Below are positions 23,476-30,852 of a stretch of DNA of 38,427 nt, one piece after another. A program made the position numbers and the translations under genes. How positions within the stretch are numbered: the stretch's first letter is position 1; the number at the start of each line of letters is the position of its first letter. The stretch spans positions 1 to 38,427 of the forward strand of contig DASXYP010000128.1 of NCBI GenBank assembly GCA_036502405.1. Reading direction: 5' to 3'. The notes beneath the pieces are model-generated. The model saw nothing but the letters and a program-made list of their open reading frames with translations. It was not told the origin of the DNA and ran no database searches. The DNA is from Chersky-806 sp036502405 (lineage in GTDB: Bacteria > Actinomycetota > Acidimicrobiia > IMCC26256 > JAENVU01).

Positions 23476-23865
23476 CGGGGAACCTTCGGAACGCGGCGCC
23501 CCCGCCTTGAGCACCCGTCGCGGGAGGTCCGGCCGGTGGACCGCAGTGACGCGGCGGGTCGCTGCGGCCCGGCCCAGCGCACGCACAGCGGGAAGGGTCG
23601 CCGAGCCGGGAGCCCGGCGTCCTTCTCGACGGCCCCAACCGGGGGGTTCGTCGTCGCGACGCCGGTCGGGCTGCTGCCGGCCTCCGGCTTCGCGCTCTGG
23701 TCGTCGTTGCACCTGGACGGGGAGCGGGCCCGGTGGCGTGGTGATCGGCGGCTCGACGCCCGTCCACCTCGTCGGCGCGTGAGTCACGTCCATGGGCATG
23801 GTGCAGGTCGAGGGTCGGGACGCACCCGTCGACGCGCGGCTCCTCGGGGCCGTCGGCGCGGTCGG
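23476..23865. other. Stretch of about 390 bases without a clear gene
   Basis: The stretch lies between the divergent FAD monooxygenase and SRPBCC genes. The long frames that cross it are Arg/Pro-rich and look like shadows. Two things are visible. One is a nested palindrome at 23592-23625: arms GAAGG/CCTTC outside, GCCGGG/CCCGGC inside around AG. The other is a 25-codon frame (23792-23869, MGMVQVEGRDAPVDARLLGA...) whose TGA overlaps the ATG at 23866. I cannot name either as functional. Confidence 0.5.
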
Positions 23866-24378
23866 ATGACCGCTGTACGACCGGGCCGATTCCGTGGGAG
23901 CGTGACCGGCGTGGGAGCGCCCTTCCGGTTCGACCGCACCTGGGACTTCCCGGTGCCGCCCGATCGGCTCTGGGCCGTCCTGCGCCGCACCGATCGGTAT
24001 CCGGAGTGGTGGTCGTGGCTGCGCGAGCTCGACACCGACGGCTTCGAGACCGGTGCCACCGCGCGCTGCGTGATCCAGTCGCCCCTGCCGTACGCCCTCC
24101 GCTGCACCATCCGCGTCGACGAGATGGTGACGCCCACGACGGTCGTCACGACCGTCACCGGTGACCTGCAGGGTCCCGCACGGCTCGAGGTGCGCCCGGC
24201 GCCCGACGGGTGCGCGGCTCGACTGGTGTGGGCGCTCACCCCGGGCAGCCTCATGCTTCGGCGGCTCGCGTTGGTCGCGCGTCCCGCGATGCTCTGGGCC
24301 CACGACCGCGTCGTCGCGGTGGGCGTCGAGCAGTTCCGCCGGCGGGCGCTCGTCCCGGCGGGTGACCTCCGTCCCTGA
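23866..24378 (+). CDS. SRPBCC (START/polyketide cyclase-like) family protein
   Basis: A protein of about 158-170 residues with a helix-grip fold. FRFDRTWDFPVPPDRLWAVL begins the domain, followed by RTDRYPEWWSWLREL, TARCVIQSPLPYALRCTIRV, VTTVTGDLQGPARLEVRP and a C-terminal helix. This is the SRPBCC superfamily, which binds small hydrophobic ligands. The substrate is unknown. The start is uncertain: the ATG at 23866 overlaps the stop of a 25-codon frame, while GTGs at 23902 and 23911 lie closer to where the fold begins. It is divergent from the FAD monooxygenase gene, and a link in one small-molecule pathway is possible but not shown. It ends 7 bases before the convergent phosphoesterase gene. 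Confidence 0.78.
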   Translation: MTAVRPGRFRGSVTGVGAPFRFDRTWDFPVPPDRLWAVLRRTDRYPEWWSWLRELDTDGFETGATARCVIQSPLPYALRCTIRVDEMVTPTTVVTTVTGDLQGPARLEVRPAPDGCAARLVWALTPGSLMLRRLALVARPAMLWAHDRVVAVGVEQFRRRALVPAGDLRP

Positions 24379-24385
24379 TCGCGGG

Positions 24386-25339
24386 TCAGGAGTGCGCCGG
24401 GCCGCGCAGGTCGGGTGCCGAGCACGCGTCCGCGAGGCACGGTACGCCCAGCATCGCCTGCCACGCGCGCAACGTCGCGGACGCGCCCGCGCCGGAGACC
24501 TGCAGGGGGCCCGGTACGGCGGTGGGGGTCATCCAGAGGTTCGGCACCGGGTGATCCTCGTCGTACCAGATGAAGACCGCGACCTGCCCCCGCCGGTAGG
24601 CGGCGCTGTCGAGCACGGGCTGCACGTGCTCACTCGCCCACCGGTCGACCACCTGGTTGCCGCAGTCGTGGCCGTCGTTGCACAACCCGGGAGTGATGAA
24701 CGCGAAGCTCGGGAGGGCGTTGACGTCGAGCTGGTCGAGCGGACGCACCTGGGCTGCGCAGGCCTGCCGGTCGCCGTCGCCCCACAGGTAGAGGGCGGGC
24801 ACGTGGCGGACCGCGTTGTGGTCGGCGCTGCAGGGCGCGGTCGCCCCCTCGACGTAGTTGACCGCCTTGCGCCCGTCGTCCCTCAGCTGGCGGAACAGGT
24901 TGTCGGCCCGGGTGCTGCAGGTCGCCGACGGGCTGCAGTCGTTCACGGTCCCCGGCTGCCGGGCGCCGGTGACCTGCCCCACGTACTGGGTGAGGCTGTT
25001 CTGGGCGGGGTCGGTCTCGGTCCAGTCCTCGAAGTACGAGCACTGTTGCCCGAGGCCGTGGAGGTAGGGCATCGCGGGACCGAAGCCCAGGCCGACGTCC
25101 GACCACGTGCGGTTCTCGAACGAGAACACGACGACCGAGCGGTAGCGCGCCGGCGCCGAACCCGGATTGCCGCAGACCGGACCCGCGGCGCTCCCGGTCG
25201 AAGTGGTCGTGGTCGTGCGCTTCGATGCGGTCGTGGTCGTCGAACCGCCGGAGTGCGACGAGCCCGAGCTGCAGCCCGCGACGAGCAGGGCAAGCGTGAG
25301 CGCGACGGCGAGCGTGCACCTCGTCCCGACGGCGGTCAC
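24386..25339 (-). CDS. Lipoprotein phosphoesterase (acid phosphatase AcpA / PF04185-like)
   Basis: A 317-residue lipoprotein. A hydrophobic signal ends in the lipobox LLVAGC (Cys23). A Ser/Thr-rich linker follows (GGSTTTTASKRTTTTTSTGS), then a phosphoesterase domain of the phospholipase C/AcpA family: RSVVVFSFENRTWSDVG with the metal-binding Glu-Asn, MPYLHGLGQQCSYFEDW, TDPAQNSLTQYVGQVTG, NALPSFAFITPGLCNDGHDC and VFIWYDEDHPVPN. It should act outside the membrane on phosphate esters; the exact substrate is not known. The GTG start overlaps the TGA of the DUF2461 gene (GTGA), so translation is coupled. Eight or more cysteines suggest disulfide bonds. Confidence 0.87.
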   Translation of the reverse strand: MTAVGTRCTLAVALTLALLVAGCSSGSSHSGGSTTTTASKRTTTTTSTGSAAGPVCGNPGSAPARYRSVVVFSFENRTWSDVGLGFGPAMPYLHGLGQQCSYFEDWTETDPAQNSLTQYVGQVTGARQPGTVNDCSPSATCSTRADNLFRQLRDDGRKAVNYVEGATAPCSADHNAVRHVPALYLWGDGDRQACAAQVRPLDQLDVNALPSFAFITPGLCNDGHDCGNQVVDRWASEHVQPVLDSAAYRRGQVAVFIWYDEDHPVPNLWMTPTAVPGPLQVSGAGASATLRAWQAMLGVPCLADACSAPDLRGPAHS

Positions 25340-25983
25340 CGAGGCTCGTGCTCGAGCTCGGAGTCGCCGACGTTGCTCTCCAGCCACGCCCGCAGCGGCG
25401 CCGCGGCGTCGAGGAAGCCGATGACGCGGTCCTTGGCCTTCCTGGTGCCGAGCCACGCCCCGACCGGCCACTCCCGCCACGCGATCAGGCCCTTCTGGCG
25501 CAGGAGCTCGATCCGCGGGTGGTCCTTCGGATACCCGCGGGGCGCGGTCTTGAGGCTCTCGCGGGCGGTCACGTCGAGGCCCGCGGCACGCGCGTCGGAC
25601 ACGAGCGTGCTCAACGTGCGACCGGTGCGCTCGTCCGCGACCGCGCGCCGGTACCGGTCGAGCTGGTCCGCGGCCGGGTGGTACAGGCCGCACCCGACGC
25701 CGAGCCCGTCGGCGGACATCTGCACGTACCCGCCGCCCTCCAGGCCGGCCGCGATCGCGGTCTTGTACGGCGTCTTGTCGGCACTGAAGCGGACGTCACG
25801 GTACGGGCGGAAGACCTTGCCCGCGCCGAACTGCGGCTCGAGCTCGACGAGCAGCTCCTCCATCGGCGCGCGCACGCACGACTCGTAGACCGCCTTGTGC
25901 TCCTGCCAGTAGGGCTTCGAGTTCTCCGCGAGCAGCCCGTCGAAGAACTCGACCGCCTCGACCGGCCACCCCTTGAAGCCCAT
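25336..25983 (-). CDS. DUF2461 family protein
   Basis: A 215-residue protein of family DUF2461 (TIGR02453). It opens MGFKGWPVEAVEFFDGLLAE, then NSKPYWQEHKAVYESCVRAP, FRPYRDVRFSADKTPYKTAI, GYVQMSADGLGVGCGLYHPA and a C-terminal RGYPKDHPRIELLRQKGL, all characteristic. The function is unknown. The ATG at 25983 is fixed by the family match and by TACGAT 6 bases upstream (leaderless type). Its stop overlaps the start of the phosphoesterase gene. The region upstream (25984-26345) carries the 61-bp repeat array and no gene. Confidence 0.92.
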   Translation of the reverse strand: MGFKGWPVEAVEFFDGLLAENSKPYWQEHKAVYESCVRAPMEELLVELEPQFGAGKVFRPYRDVRFSADKTPYKTAIAAGLEGGGYVQMSADGLGVGCGLYHPAADQLDRYRRAVADERTGRTLSTLVSDARAAGLDVTARESLKTAPRGYPKDHPRIELLRQKGLIAWREWPVGAWLGTRKAKDRVIGFLDAAAPLRAWLESNVGDSELEHEPR

Positions 25984-25989
25984 GCGGCG

Positions 25990-25995
25990 ATCGTA
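25990..25995 (-). promoter_or_regulatory. Leaderless-type -10 hexamer of the DUF2461 - phosphoesterase operon
   Basis: On the minus strand TACGAT is followed by 6 bases and then the ATG at 25983. Confidence 0.6.
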
Positions 25996-26164
25996 GGGCG
26001 CCGAGCCGGGATCACCCGTTCGGGTGTTGTCACGAGCTGGTCGTTTCGCGCACGCTGACGCGCGCACGCACGCGGCGGGCGAGTTCCGACCCACCTGGAC
26101 GAGGTCCCGCGGGCCCGGTTCCCGGCTCGGAGACAGCCGGGGACCGGGTGGCGGCGGGTGTGCG

Positions 26165-26346
26165 CCGCCGGAGGGCGCCCGCCGTCGTGGGCTGGATCGG
26201 TCGCCCTCCGGAGATCTTCGGAATCCGCCGGAGGGCGCCCGCCGTCGTGGGCTCGATCCGGTCGCCCTCCGGAGATCTTCGGAATCCGCCGGAGGGCGCC
26301 CGCCGTCGTGGGCTCGATCCGGTCGCCCTCCGGAGATCTTCGGAAT
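26165..26346. repeat. Three tandem copies of a 61-bp palindromic repeat
   Basis: The copies are 26165-26224 (60 bp, one base lost), 26225-26285 and 26286-26346 (61 bp each), nearly identical. Each holds CCGGAGGGCG near one end and its exact reverse complement CGCCCTCCGG near the other, about 25 bases apart. The closing arm of one copy can also pair with the opening arm of the next around a 16-base loop, so two foldings compete. The array touches the stop codon of the VOC gene (26346) and ends 182 bases before the DUF2461 start. The same unit occurs at 4624-4711. Between 25996 and 26164 I see no gene. Confidence 0.95.
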
Positions 26347-26723
26347 CACGCGGCAAGCGGCCGGGCGAAGCTCAGCTCGTGCCCGTCGGGGTCCTTGATG
26401 TGGAAGTAGCGCTCGCCCCAGGTCGCGTCGGCGGGCGTCGTCGAGGGGGCGTAGCCCGCGACGCGGGCCCGCTCATAGGTGGCATCGACGTCGGCGACCC
26501 AGAAGATCACCCGCCCCCAGATCTCGTTGATCGGCGCGTGGCCCGGGTCGAGCTGGAGGTTCAGGAACCCGGTACCGGCCCGCAGCGTCGTGAACGCGGC
26601 GTCGGGACCACCGGAGACCAGCGGGAACCCGAGCGTGCTGTAGAACGCGACCGAGGCGGCCATGTCGGCGGTGAGCAGCGTCACCGCGTTGATCGACTCG
26701 ACGGACTCTGAGGTCGCGGCCAC
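26346..26723 (-). CDS. VOC (glyoxalase/bleomycin-resistance/dioxygenase) family protein
   Basis: A 125-residue protein of the vicinal oxygen chelate superfamily. INAVTLLTADMAASVAFYST begins the first beta-alpha-beta-beta-beta module, followed by LGFPLVSGGPD. The second module has RVIFWVADVDATYERARVAG and the C-terminal WGERYFHIKDPDGHELSFAR, in which DPDGHELSF is the usual metal-site strand with its Glu. The likely role is detoxification or binding of a small molecule; the substrate is unknown. I chose the GTG at 26723, because CAGCCT lies 6 bases upstream, rather than the GTG at 26741. Its TGA overlaps the last base of the 61-bp repeat array. Confidence 0.88.
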   Translation of the reverse strand: MAATSESVESINAVTLLTADMAASVAFYSTLGFPLVSGGPDAAFTTLRAGTGFLNLQLDPGHAPINEIWGRVIFWVADVDATYERARVAGYAPSTTPADATWGERYFHIKDPDGHELSFARPLAA

Positions 26724-26729
26724 CCGACC

Positions 26730-26735
26730 AGGCTG
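26730..26735 (-). promoter_or_regulatory. Leaderless-type -10 hexamer of the VOC gene
   Basis: On the minus strand CAGCCT is followed by 6 bases and then the GTG at 26723. Confidence 0.45.
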
Positions 26736-26763
26736 ACACACCGCGGGGCCGGAGACGCGGTTC

Positions 26764-27954
26764 CTACGAGTCGGCTCCCACCGCCGCGATAGGGCTGCCG
26801 ACGGTGGTGCGCGCGCGGAGCCGGCCGGCCACGGCGGCGTGCACCAGCGAGATCGCCGTCAGTGCGATCACGCCTTCGGTGACGTTCACCGCGTCGACCT
26901 TCCATGTGACGAGTGCGGTGACGCCGATCGCCGCGACCGTCGCGAGTCGGAGCACGTCGAGCGGGCGCTGTGGCCGGCGACGGGAGCAGGCACCGATCAC
27001 GATCAGCGCGAGGTACAGCGCGATGAGCGGAACCGCGACGCTCTCGATGTCCCCGGCGGGTGTGTGCGTGCCCGGGTCCAGGTGCACGAACTTCGACACC
27101 CCGATCGCGGCGCCCACGATCGCGATCTGGAGGGCGAGGTGGCCGGCGATCCACGTCTCGATGGCGGCGCGCGATCCCCGCAGGCCGGCGAGCGGGACGT
27201 CGTCGAAGTAGGTCCACCAGACCGCGAAGACGAGGCCGAACTGGAAGGCCATCACGATCACGTCGATCTGGTCGAGCGCGCCGTCCGTGGCGACGACCGC
27301 GACCTTGACGAACGCCTCGCCGCACACGATCAGCGTGAAGGCCCCCATCCGCTCGACGATGTGATGCTCCGCGACCGGCGGTGGCGGTCGCACGCTGGTC
27401 ACGTAGGCGACCGCGGGGAGAACCGTCACGACGAAGCCGACGATCCAGAGCGTGACCCGGCCGGTCTCGGGCAGCGCGGCGGCGAGCGCGAAGAAGGCTG
27501 CGGCGACCAGGTACTCGATCGCCCGCCGGCGGGCCCAGGGGACCGGTCCGATCCCGCGGCGCGCCCCCCGGCCGTACATCACCGCGAGCGACAGCACGAG
27601 CAGGCTGTAGTCGATCGACAGGAAGACCTCGTCGTGGCGGACCCCGTCCGACGCGCCCATCGCGACGAGCGCGACGAAGAACATCTGCAGCAGGACGAGG
27701 ACGCGGTGGCCCGTGTCGTCGAGGTGGAACCGGTTGGTGAACATCGTGGTCGCGAGCCAGATCCACCAGATCGCGATGAACGAGAGGACGAGCCAGGCGC
27801 CGTGCGCCACGCTGTGGCCGTGCGCGAACGCTGAGCTCAGGACGAGGATCGCGGCGACGAAGACCAGGTCGTAGAAGAGCTCGAGCCAGCTGGTCGGGGG
27901 ATGGGCCCCCGCAGGAGACTCGTCGGGGATCAGGCCCGACGTCGGTGTGGACAC
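26764..27954 (-). CDS. Low temperature requirement protein A (LtrA) family membrane protein
   Basis: A 396-residue membrane protein with about 10-12 hydrophobic segments. The N-terminal SWLELFYDLVFVAAILVLSS is the hallmark of LtrA (PF06772), along with AIWWIWLATTMFTNRF, VERMGAFTLIVCGEAFVKV and FGLVFAVWWTYFDDVPLAG. LtrA was named from Listeria growth at low temperature; its biochemical role is not known. The GTG at 27954 has CATGCT 6 bases upstream and no Shine-Dalgarno sequence. It begins 43 bases after the stop of the sugar dehydrogenase gene and ends 40 bases before the VOC gene, but both carry their own start signals, so they are probably separate units. Confidence 0.93.
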   Translation of the reverse strand: MSTPTSGLIPDESPAGAHPPTSWLELFYDLVFVAAILVLSSAFAHGHSVAHGAWLVLSFIAIWWIWLATTMFTNRFHLDDTGHRVLVLLQMFFVALVAMGASDGVRHDEVFLSIDYSLLVLSLAVMYGRGARRGIGPVPWARRRAIEYLVAAAFFALAAALPETGRVTLWIVGFVVTVLPAVAYVTSVRPPPPVAEHHIVERMGAFTLIVCGEAFVKVAVVATDGALDQIDVIVMAFQFGLVFAVWWTYFDDVPLAGLRGSRAAIETWIAGHLALQIAIVGAAIGVSKFVHLDPGTHTPAGDIESVAVPLIALYLALIVIGACSRRRPQRPLDVLRLATVAAIGVTALVTWKVDAVNVTEGVIALTAISLVHAAVAGRLRARTTVGSPIAAVGADS

Positions 27955-27960
27955 GGCGAC

Positions 27961-27966
27961 AGCATG
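27961..27966 (-). promoter_or_regulatory. Leaderless-type -10 hexamer of the LtrA gene
   Basis: On the minus strand CATGCT is followed by 6 bases and then the GTG at 27954. Confidence 0.4.
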
Positions 27967-27997
27967 GCCGAAGCGTCCGGCCGGGACGCGGACGCGG

Positions 27998-29161
27998 CTA
28001 CTTCGAGACGTCGGTGGGTGTCACCCTCAGGATCTGGTCGGTGGACCCGTTCGAGGTCGTGACGTAGAGCGCGCCGTCCGGCCCGACGGTCCCACTGCGG
28101 AGCCGGCCGTGGTTGGTGAGCGCCCACGAGAACGCGGCCACCCCGGTGCCGGTGTTGTCGAACTTGAGCATGAGCAGCTCGGAGCCCTTGAGCACCTCGA
28201 GCACGAGCCCGCCGTTCCACGTACCCCACTGGGTCCCGTTGAGGAACACGCCGCCCGAGGGTGCGATCGTCGGGCAGCCCGACTTCCAGACCGGCCGGAT
28301 CGCGTCGGGGTGGCGGACCGTGTCGGTCATGTCGGTGTACTCGTCGTACGAGGGGTCGCCGGGTGCGCGCGGCACGGGGTCCCAGCCGTAGTTGCCACCG
28401 GTCCGCAGCAGGTTGACCTCGTCGTCGCAGCCGGTGCCGTGTTCGACGTCGTAGGCCTGGCCATTGGCCCGGAACGCGAGGCCCTGCACGTTGCGGTGAC
28501 CGTAGGACTCGATGCGCGGGTCGAACGGCGCGGCCATGTTCCCCGGCGCGGCGCCACCGGTCTTGGTGATGCGCAGCACCTTGCCCGCGAGGGACTTCGG
28601 ATCCTGCGGCGCGGTCCCGATCGCTGCGTCACCCGTGCCGACCCAGAGGTAGCCGTCGGGCCCGAAGCGCAACCGGCAACCGGAGTGCTTGCCCAGCTCG
28701 CCGGCCGGGTTCATGGGGATCCCGGTGAGGATGTCGGTGCGGTTGGTGGCGGTCGTCGTGTTGGCGTCGAGCGTGAGCCGGGCGATGCGCACGTCGTCGA
28801 CGCCGTTGCCGGGCGCCGTCGACGCGAAGCACACGAAGACCTGACGCGTGCTCGAGTACGAAGGGTCCACCGCGATGCTCATCATCCCGGCCTCGATCGC
28901 GGCCACGAGGTCGGTGGGCTTCCAGAGCAACCGGCGCTGCCCGCCGACCACGGCGTTGAGCCCGCCGGCGCGCTCGGTGTAGAGCATCGTGCCGGACGGC
29001 AGGAACTGGACGTCCCACGGGATGTTCAGCCCGCTCTGCGACGCGGCCACCCCCAGGTTCGGCGGGGGCACGCAGGCCGAGAGCAGCGCAACCGCTGCCG
29101 CCCCCACCAGGATCCGCCGCCCCCACCGGACGAACGAGGACCGCCCCACCGATGACCTCAT
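27998..29161 (-). CDS. PQQ-dependent sugar dehydrogenase-like lipoprotein (Asd/YliI family)
   Basis: A 387-residue lipoprotein. The signal peptide ends in LLSAC (Cys30). A six-bladed propeller of the soluble aldose/glucose sugar dehydrogenase family follows: SGLNIPWDVQFLPSGTMLYT, KHSGCRLRFGPDGYLWVGTG, GHRNVQGLAFRANGQAYDVE and GCDDEVNLLRTGGNYGWDPV are the standard blade motifs, including the His-Arg-Asn segment that touches PQQ. It probably oxidises sugars outside the membrane; PQQ dependence is inferred, and no pqq synthesis genes are in the window. The start is uncertain: the ATG at 29161 lies inside a 28-base perfect palindrome, and a GTG at 29149 has GAGG six bases upstream. It lies 63 bases after the HtrA gene. 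Confidence 0.87.
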   Translation of the reverse strand: MRSSVGRSSFVRWGRRILVGAAAVALLSACVPPPNLGVAASQSGLNIPWDVQFLPSGTMLYTERAGGLNAVVGGQRRLLWKPTDLVAAIEAGMMSIAVDPSYSSTRQVFVCFASTAPGNGVDDVRIARLTLDANTTTATNRTDILTGIPMNPAGELGKHSGCRLRFGPDGYLWVGTGDAAIGTAPQDPKSLAGKVLRITKTGGAAPGNMAAPFDPRIESYGHRNVQGLAFRANGQAYDVEHGTGCDDEVNLLRTGGNYGWDPVPRAPGDPSYDEYTDMTDTVRHPDAIRPVWKSGCPTIAPSGGVFLNGTQWGTWNGGLVLEVLKGSELLMLKFDNTGTGVAAFSWALTNHGRLRSGTVGPDGALYVTTSNGSTDQILRVTPTDVSK

Positions 29162-29170
29162 CGGTGGGGC
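29143..29170 (-). promoter_or_regulatory. Perfect 28-base palindrome across the sugar dehydrogenase start codon
   Basis: The arms GCCCCACCGATGA and TCATCGGTGGGGC are 13 bases each, around two bases. In the mRNA the ATG (29161) falls in one arm, the GTG (29149) in the other, and GAGG near the loop. It could cover the start site, or act as an end structure for the HtrA transcript. Confidence 0.7.
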
Positions 29171-29224
29171 GGTACCCGTCGGCGGTCCGGCCGAAACCGT
29201 CCGCCCGGCTCGCCGGTCGGGGGG

Positions 29225-30643
29225 CTAGGCCGGCGGGCCCTTGGTCAGCGTCACGCTCGCGTGGTGTGAGGTTCCCGAGGCGTCGGTCCAGGTGATCGTG
29301 ACCTTGTCGCCGGGGTGGTAGCCGTTCAGCACCGTGCGGAGCTGGTCGGCCGAGTCGACCGACTTGGAGCCGACGCCGGTGATCGTGTCGCCCTGCTGGA
29401 TCCCCGCGTCGTCGGCCGGGGAGCCGGAGGACACGTCGGACACCGCGGCACCGTTGCCGCCGTTCCCGCTGCTGTCGCCGAACGGGCTGTTCGAGGAGGA
29501 CTCCTGGAGCACGACGCCGAGCAGCGCCCGGTCACCGATGTGGGCGCCGTTCGAGGTGTCGCCGTCGCGGATCTCGTCGACCACCTTGATCGCGTTGCCG
29601 ATCGGGATGGCGAAGCCGGTCGTGCCGGTCTGCGATCCGAACTGCCCACCGAAGGGCGACTGGCCCGAGCCGGCGTCGGCCGCGGTGTTCATCCCGATGA
29701 CCTTGCCGCTCTCGTTGACGAGTGCGCCACCCGAGTCGCCGGGCTGGATCGACGCGGCGATCCGGATCATGTCCGAGAGCGTCTCGGAGTCGCCACCGTC
29801 GCCTGCCGTCACCTTCTGGTGCAGCGCGCTGACGGTGCCACCGACCGCCGACGGCGTGCCGAAGTGACCGAGGGCGTTGCCGATGGCGACGACCTTGTCG
29901 TTCTTCGAGACCGAGGTCTCGGTGGAGATCGTCTTCATCCCGGACGCGTTGTCGAGCTTGATGAGCGCGACGTCGTCGGCGCTGTCGTACCCGACGACCT
30001 TCGCGGTGTACGTCTTGCCGGTGATGCCGAGCTCGACCCGGATCTTCGTCGCGCCGTTGATCACGTGGTTGTTCGTGAGGACCTCACCGGAGGACGTCAG
30101 CACCATGCCGGTGCCTGCGGCCTCGCCGCCACCCGAGAGCGTCGTCTCGATGTTCACGATCGCGGGGTTGACCTTCTTGGCGATCCCGGAGACGTCGACG
30201 TTGACGTTCCCGGACGAACCGGAGCCGGAGCCGGAGCCCCCACCGAGCTGGCCGCCCTCGGACGAGCCACCGTTGCTGTTCCCGAACGGGTTGCTCGGGG
30301 CGACGAAGCTGGACGGGCTCGTCCCGCCCCCGCCGCTGTCGGAGACCGCGACGCCGACCGCGGCACCTGCTGCACCGGCGAGCAGCGCGACGACGCCGAC
30401 GACGGCGACGAGCGCGGTCGTGCGTCCCCGCGGCCGTACGGGCTGGGCCTCGGGCGCGGGCCACGGAGGAGGTGTGGGAGCGGCGAACGTCGGGGTCGGC
30501 TGCGTGGGGTCGGCCGCCGGTGGCGCGGGCACGGGCCCGGCCCCGGTCGGGTCGGCCGAAGCCGGCGTCGGCTCGCCCGGGCGAGCGGTCGGCCAGGGCG
30601 GCGGCACCGACGGCTGGTGGTCGGTCGGGTCGGAATCGCTCAT
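29225..30643 (-). CDS. HtrA/DegP-type serine protease with PDZ domain
   Basis: A 472-residue membrane-anchored protease. Residues 1-70 are a Pro/Ala/Thr-rich cytoplasmic tail. One membrane helix follows (TALVAVVGVVALLAGAAGAA), then a Gly/Ser-rich linker. The trypsin-like domain holds the triad: His in TNNHVINGATK, Asp in DSADDVALIKL and Ser in QPGDSGGALVNESG. A C-terminal PDZ domain starts at about residue 375 (LGVVLQESSSNSPF, then AGIQQGDTITGVGS). This is the layout of actinobacterial HtrA-like (PepD/DegP) proteases for quality control of extracytoplasmic proteins. The ATG at 30643 has a weak AGAGA upstream. It is divergent from the HelD gene. No MprAB-type two-component genes are adjacent. 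Confidence 0.94.
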   Translation of the reverse strand: MSDSDPTDHQPSVPPPWPTARPGEPTPASADPTGAGPVPAPPAADPTQPTPTFAAPTPPPWPAPEAQPVRPRGRTTALVAVVGVVALLAGAAGAAVGVAVSDSGGGGTSPSSFVAPSNPFGNSNGGSSEGGQLGGGSGSGSGSSGNVNVDVSGIAKKVNPAIVNIETTLSGGGEAAGTGMVLTSSGEVLTNNHVINGATKIRVELGITGKTYTAKVVGYDSADDVALIKLDNASGMKTISTETSVSKNDKVVAIGNALGHFGTPSAVGGTVSALHQKVTAGDGGDSETLSDMIRIAASIQPGDSGGALVNESGKVIGMNTAADAGSGQSPFGGQFGSQTGTTGFAIPIGNAIKVVDEIRDGDTSNGAHIGDRALLGVVLQESSSNSPFGDSSGNGGNGAAVSDVSSGSPADDAGIQQGDTITGVGSKSVDSADQLRTVLNGYHPGDKVTITWTDASGTSHHASVTLTKGPPA

Positions 30644-30783
30644 GCGTCGTCTCTTTCGTTTTCAGGTCGCACACGGGCCCGAGGGGGATCGGGTCCGATG
30701 CCGGCGAGCCGGGCTGCCGCGACGTCGGTGCCGACAGGCTGCACCCCCAGTCTGAGACCGAGGTGTGAACCGACGGTGAGCGC

Positions 30784-30802
30784 CTTGGGATCGTGCCAAG
30801 AT
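30784..30802. promoter_or_regulatory. Small inverted repeat and -10-like hexamer upstream of helD
   Basis: CTTGG (30784-30788) and CCAAG (30796-30800) form an inverted repeat with a 7-base centre. CAAGAT (30797-30802) within it could be a -10 for helD, giving a leader of about 40 bases before the ATG at 30853. It may be an operator. The match is short. Confidence 0.3.
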
Positions 30803-30852
30803 TGATCCGTACCCCCCGGGCCCACGTGCGGCTCGGGGGCTCGCGCGCGTCC

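Noticed and set aside
26030..26398. Frames through the 61-bp repeats (RRAPAVVGSIRSPSGDLRNP-like)
   Set aside because: They only translate the repeat; all frames stay open because of GC content.
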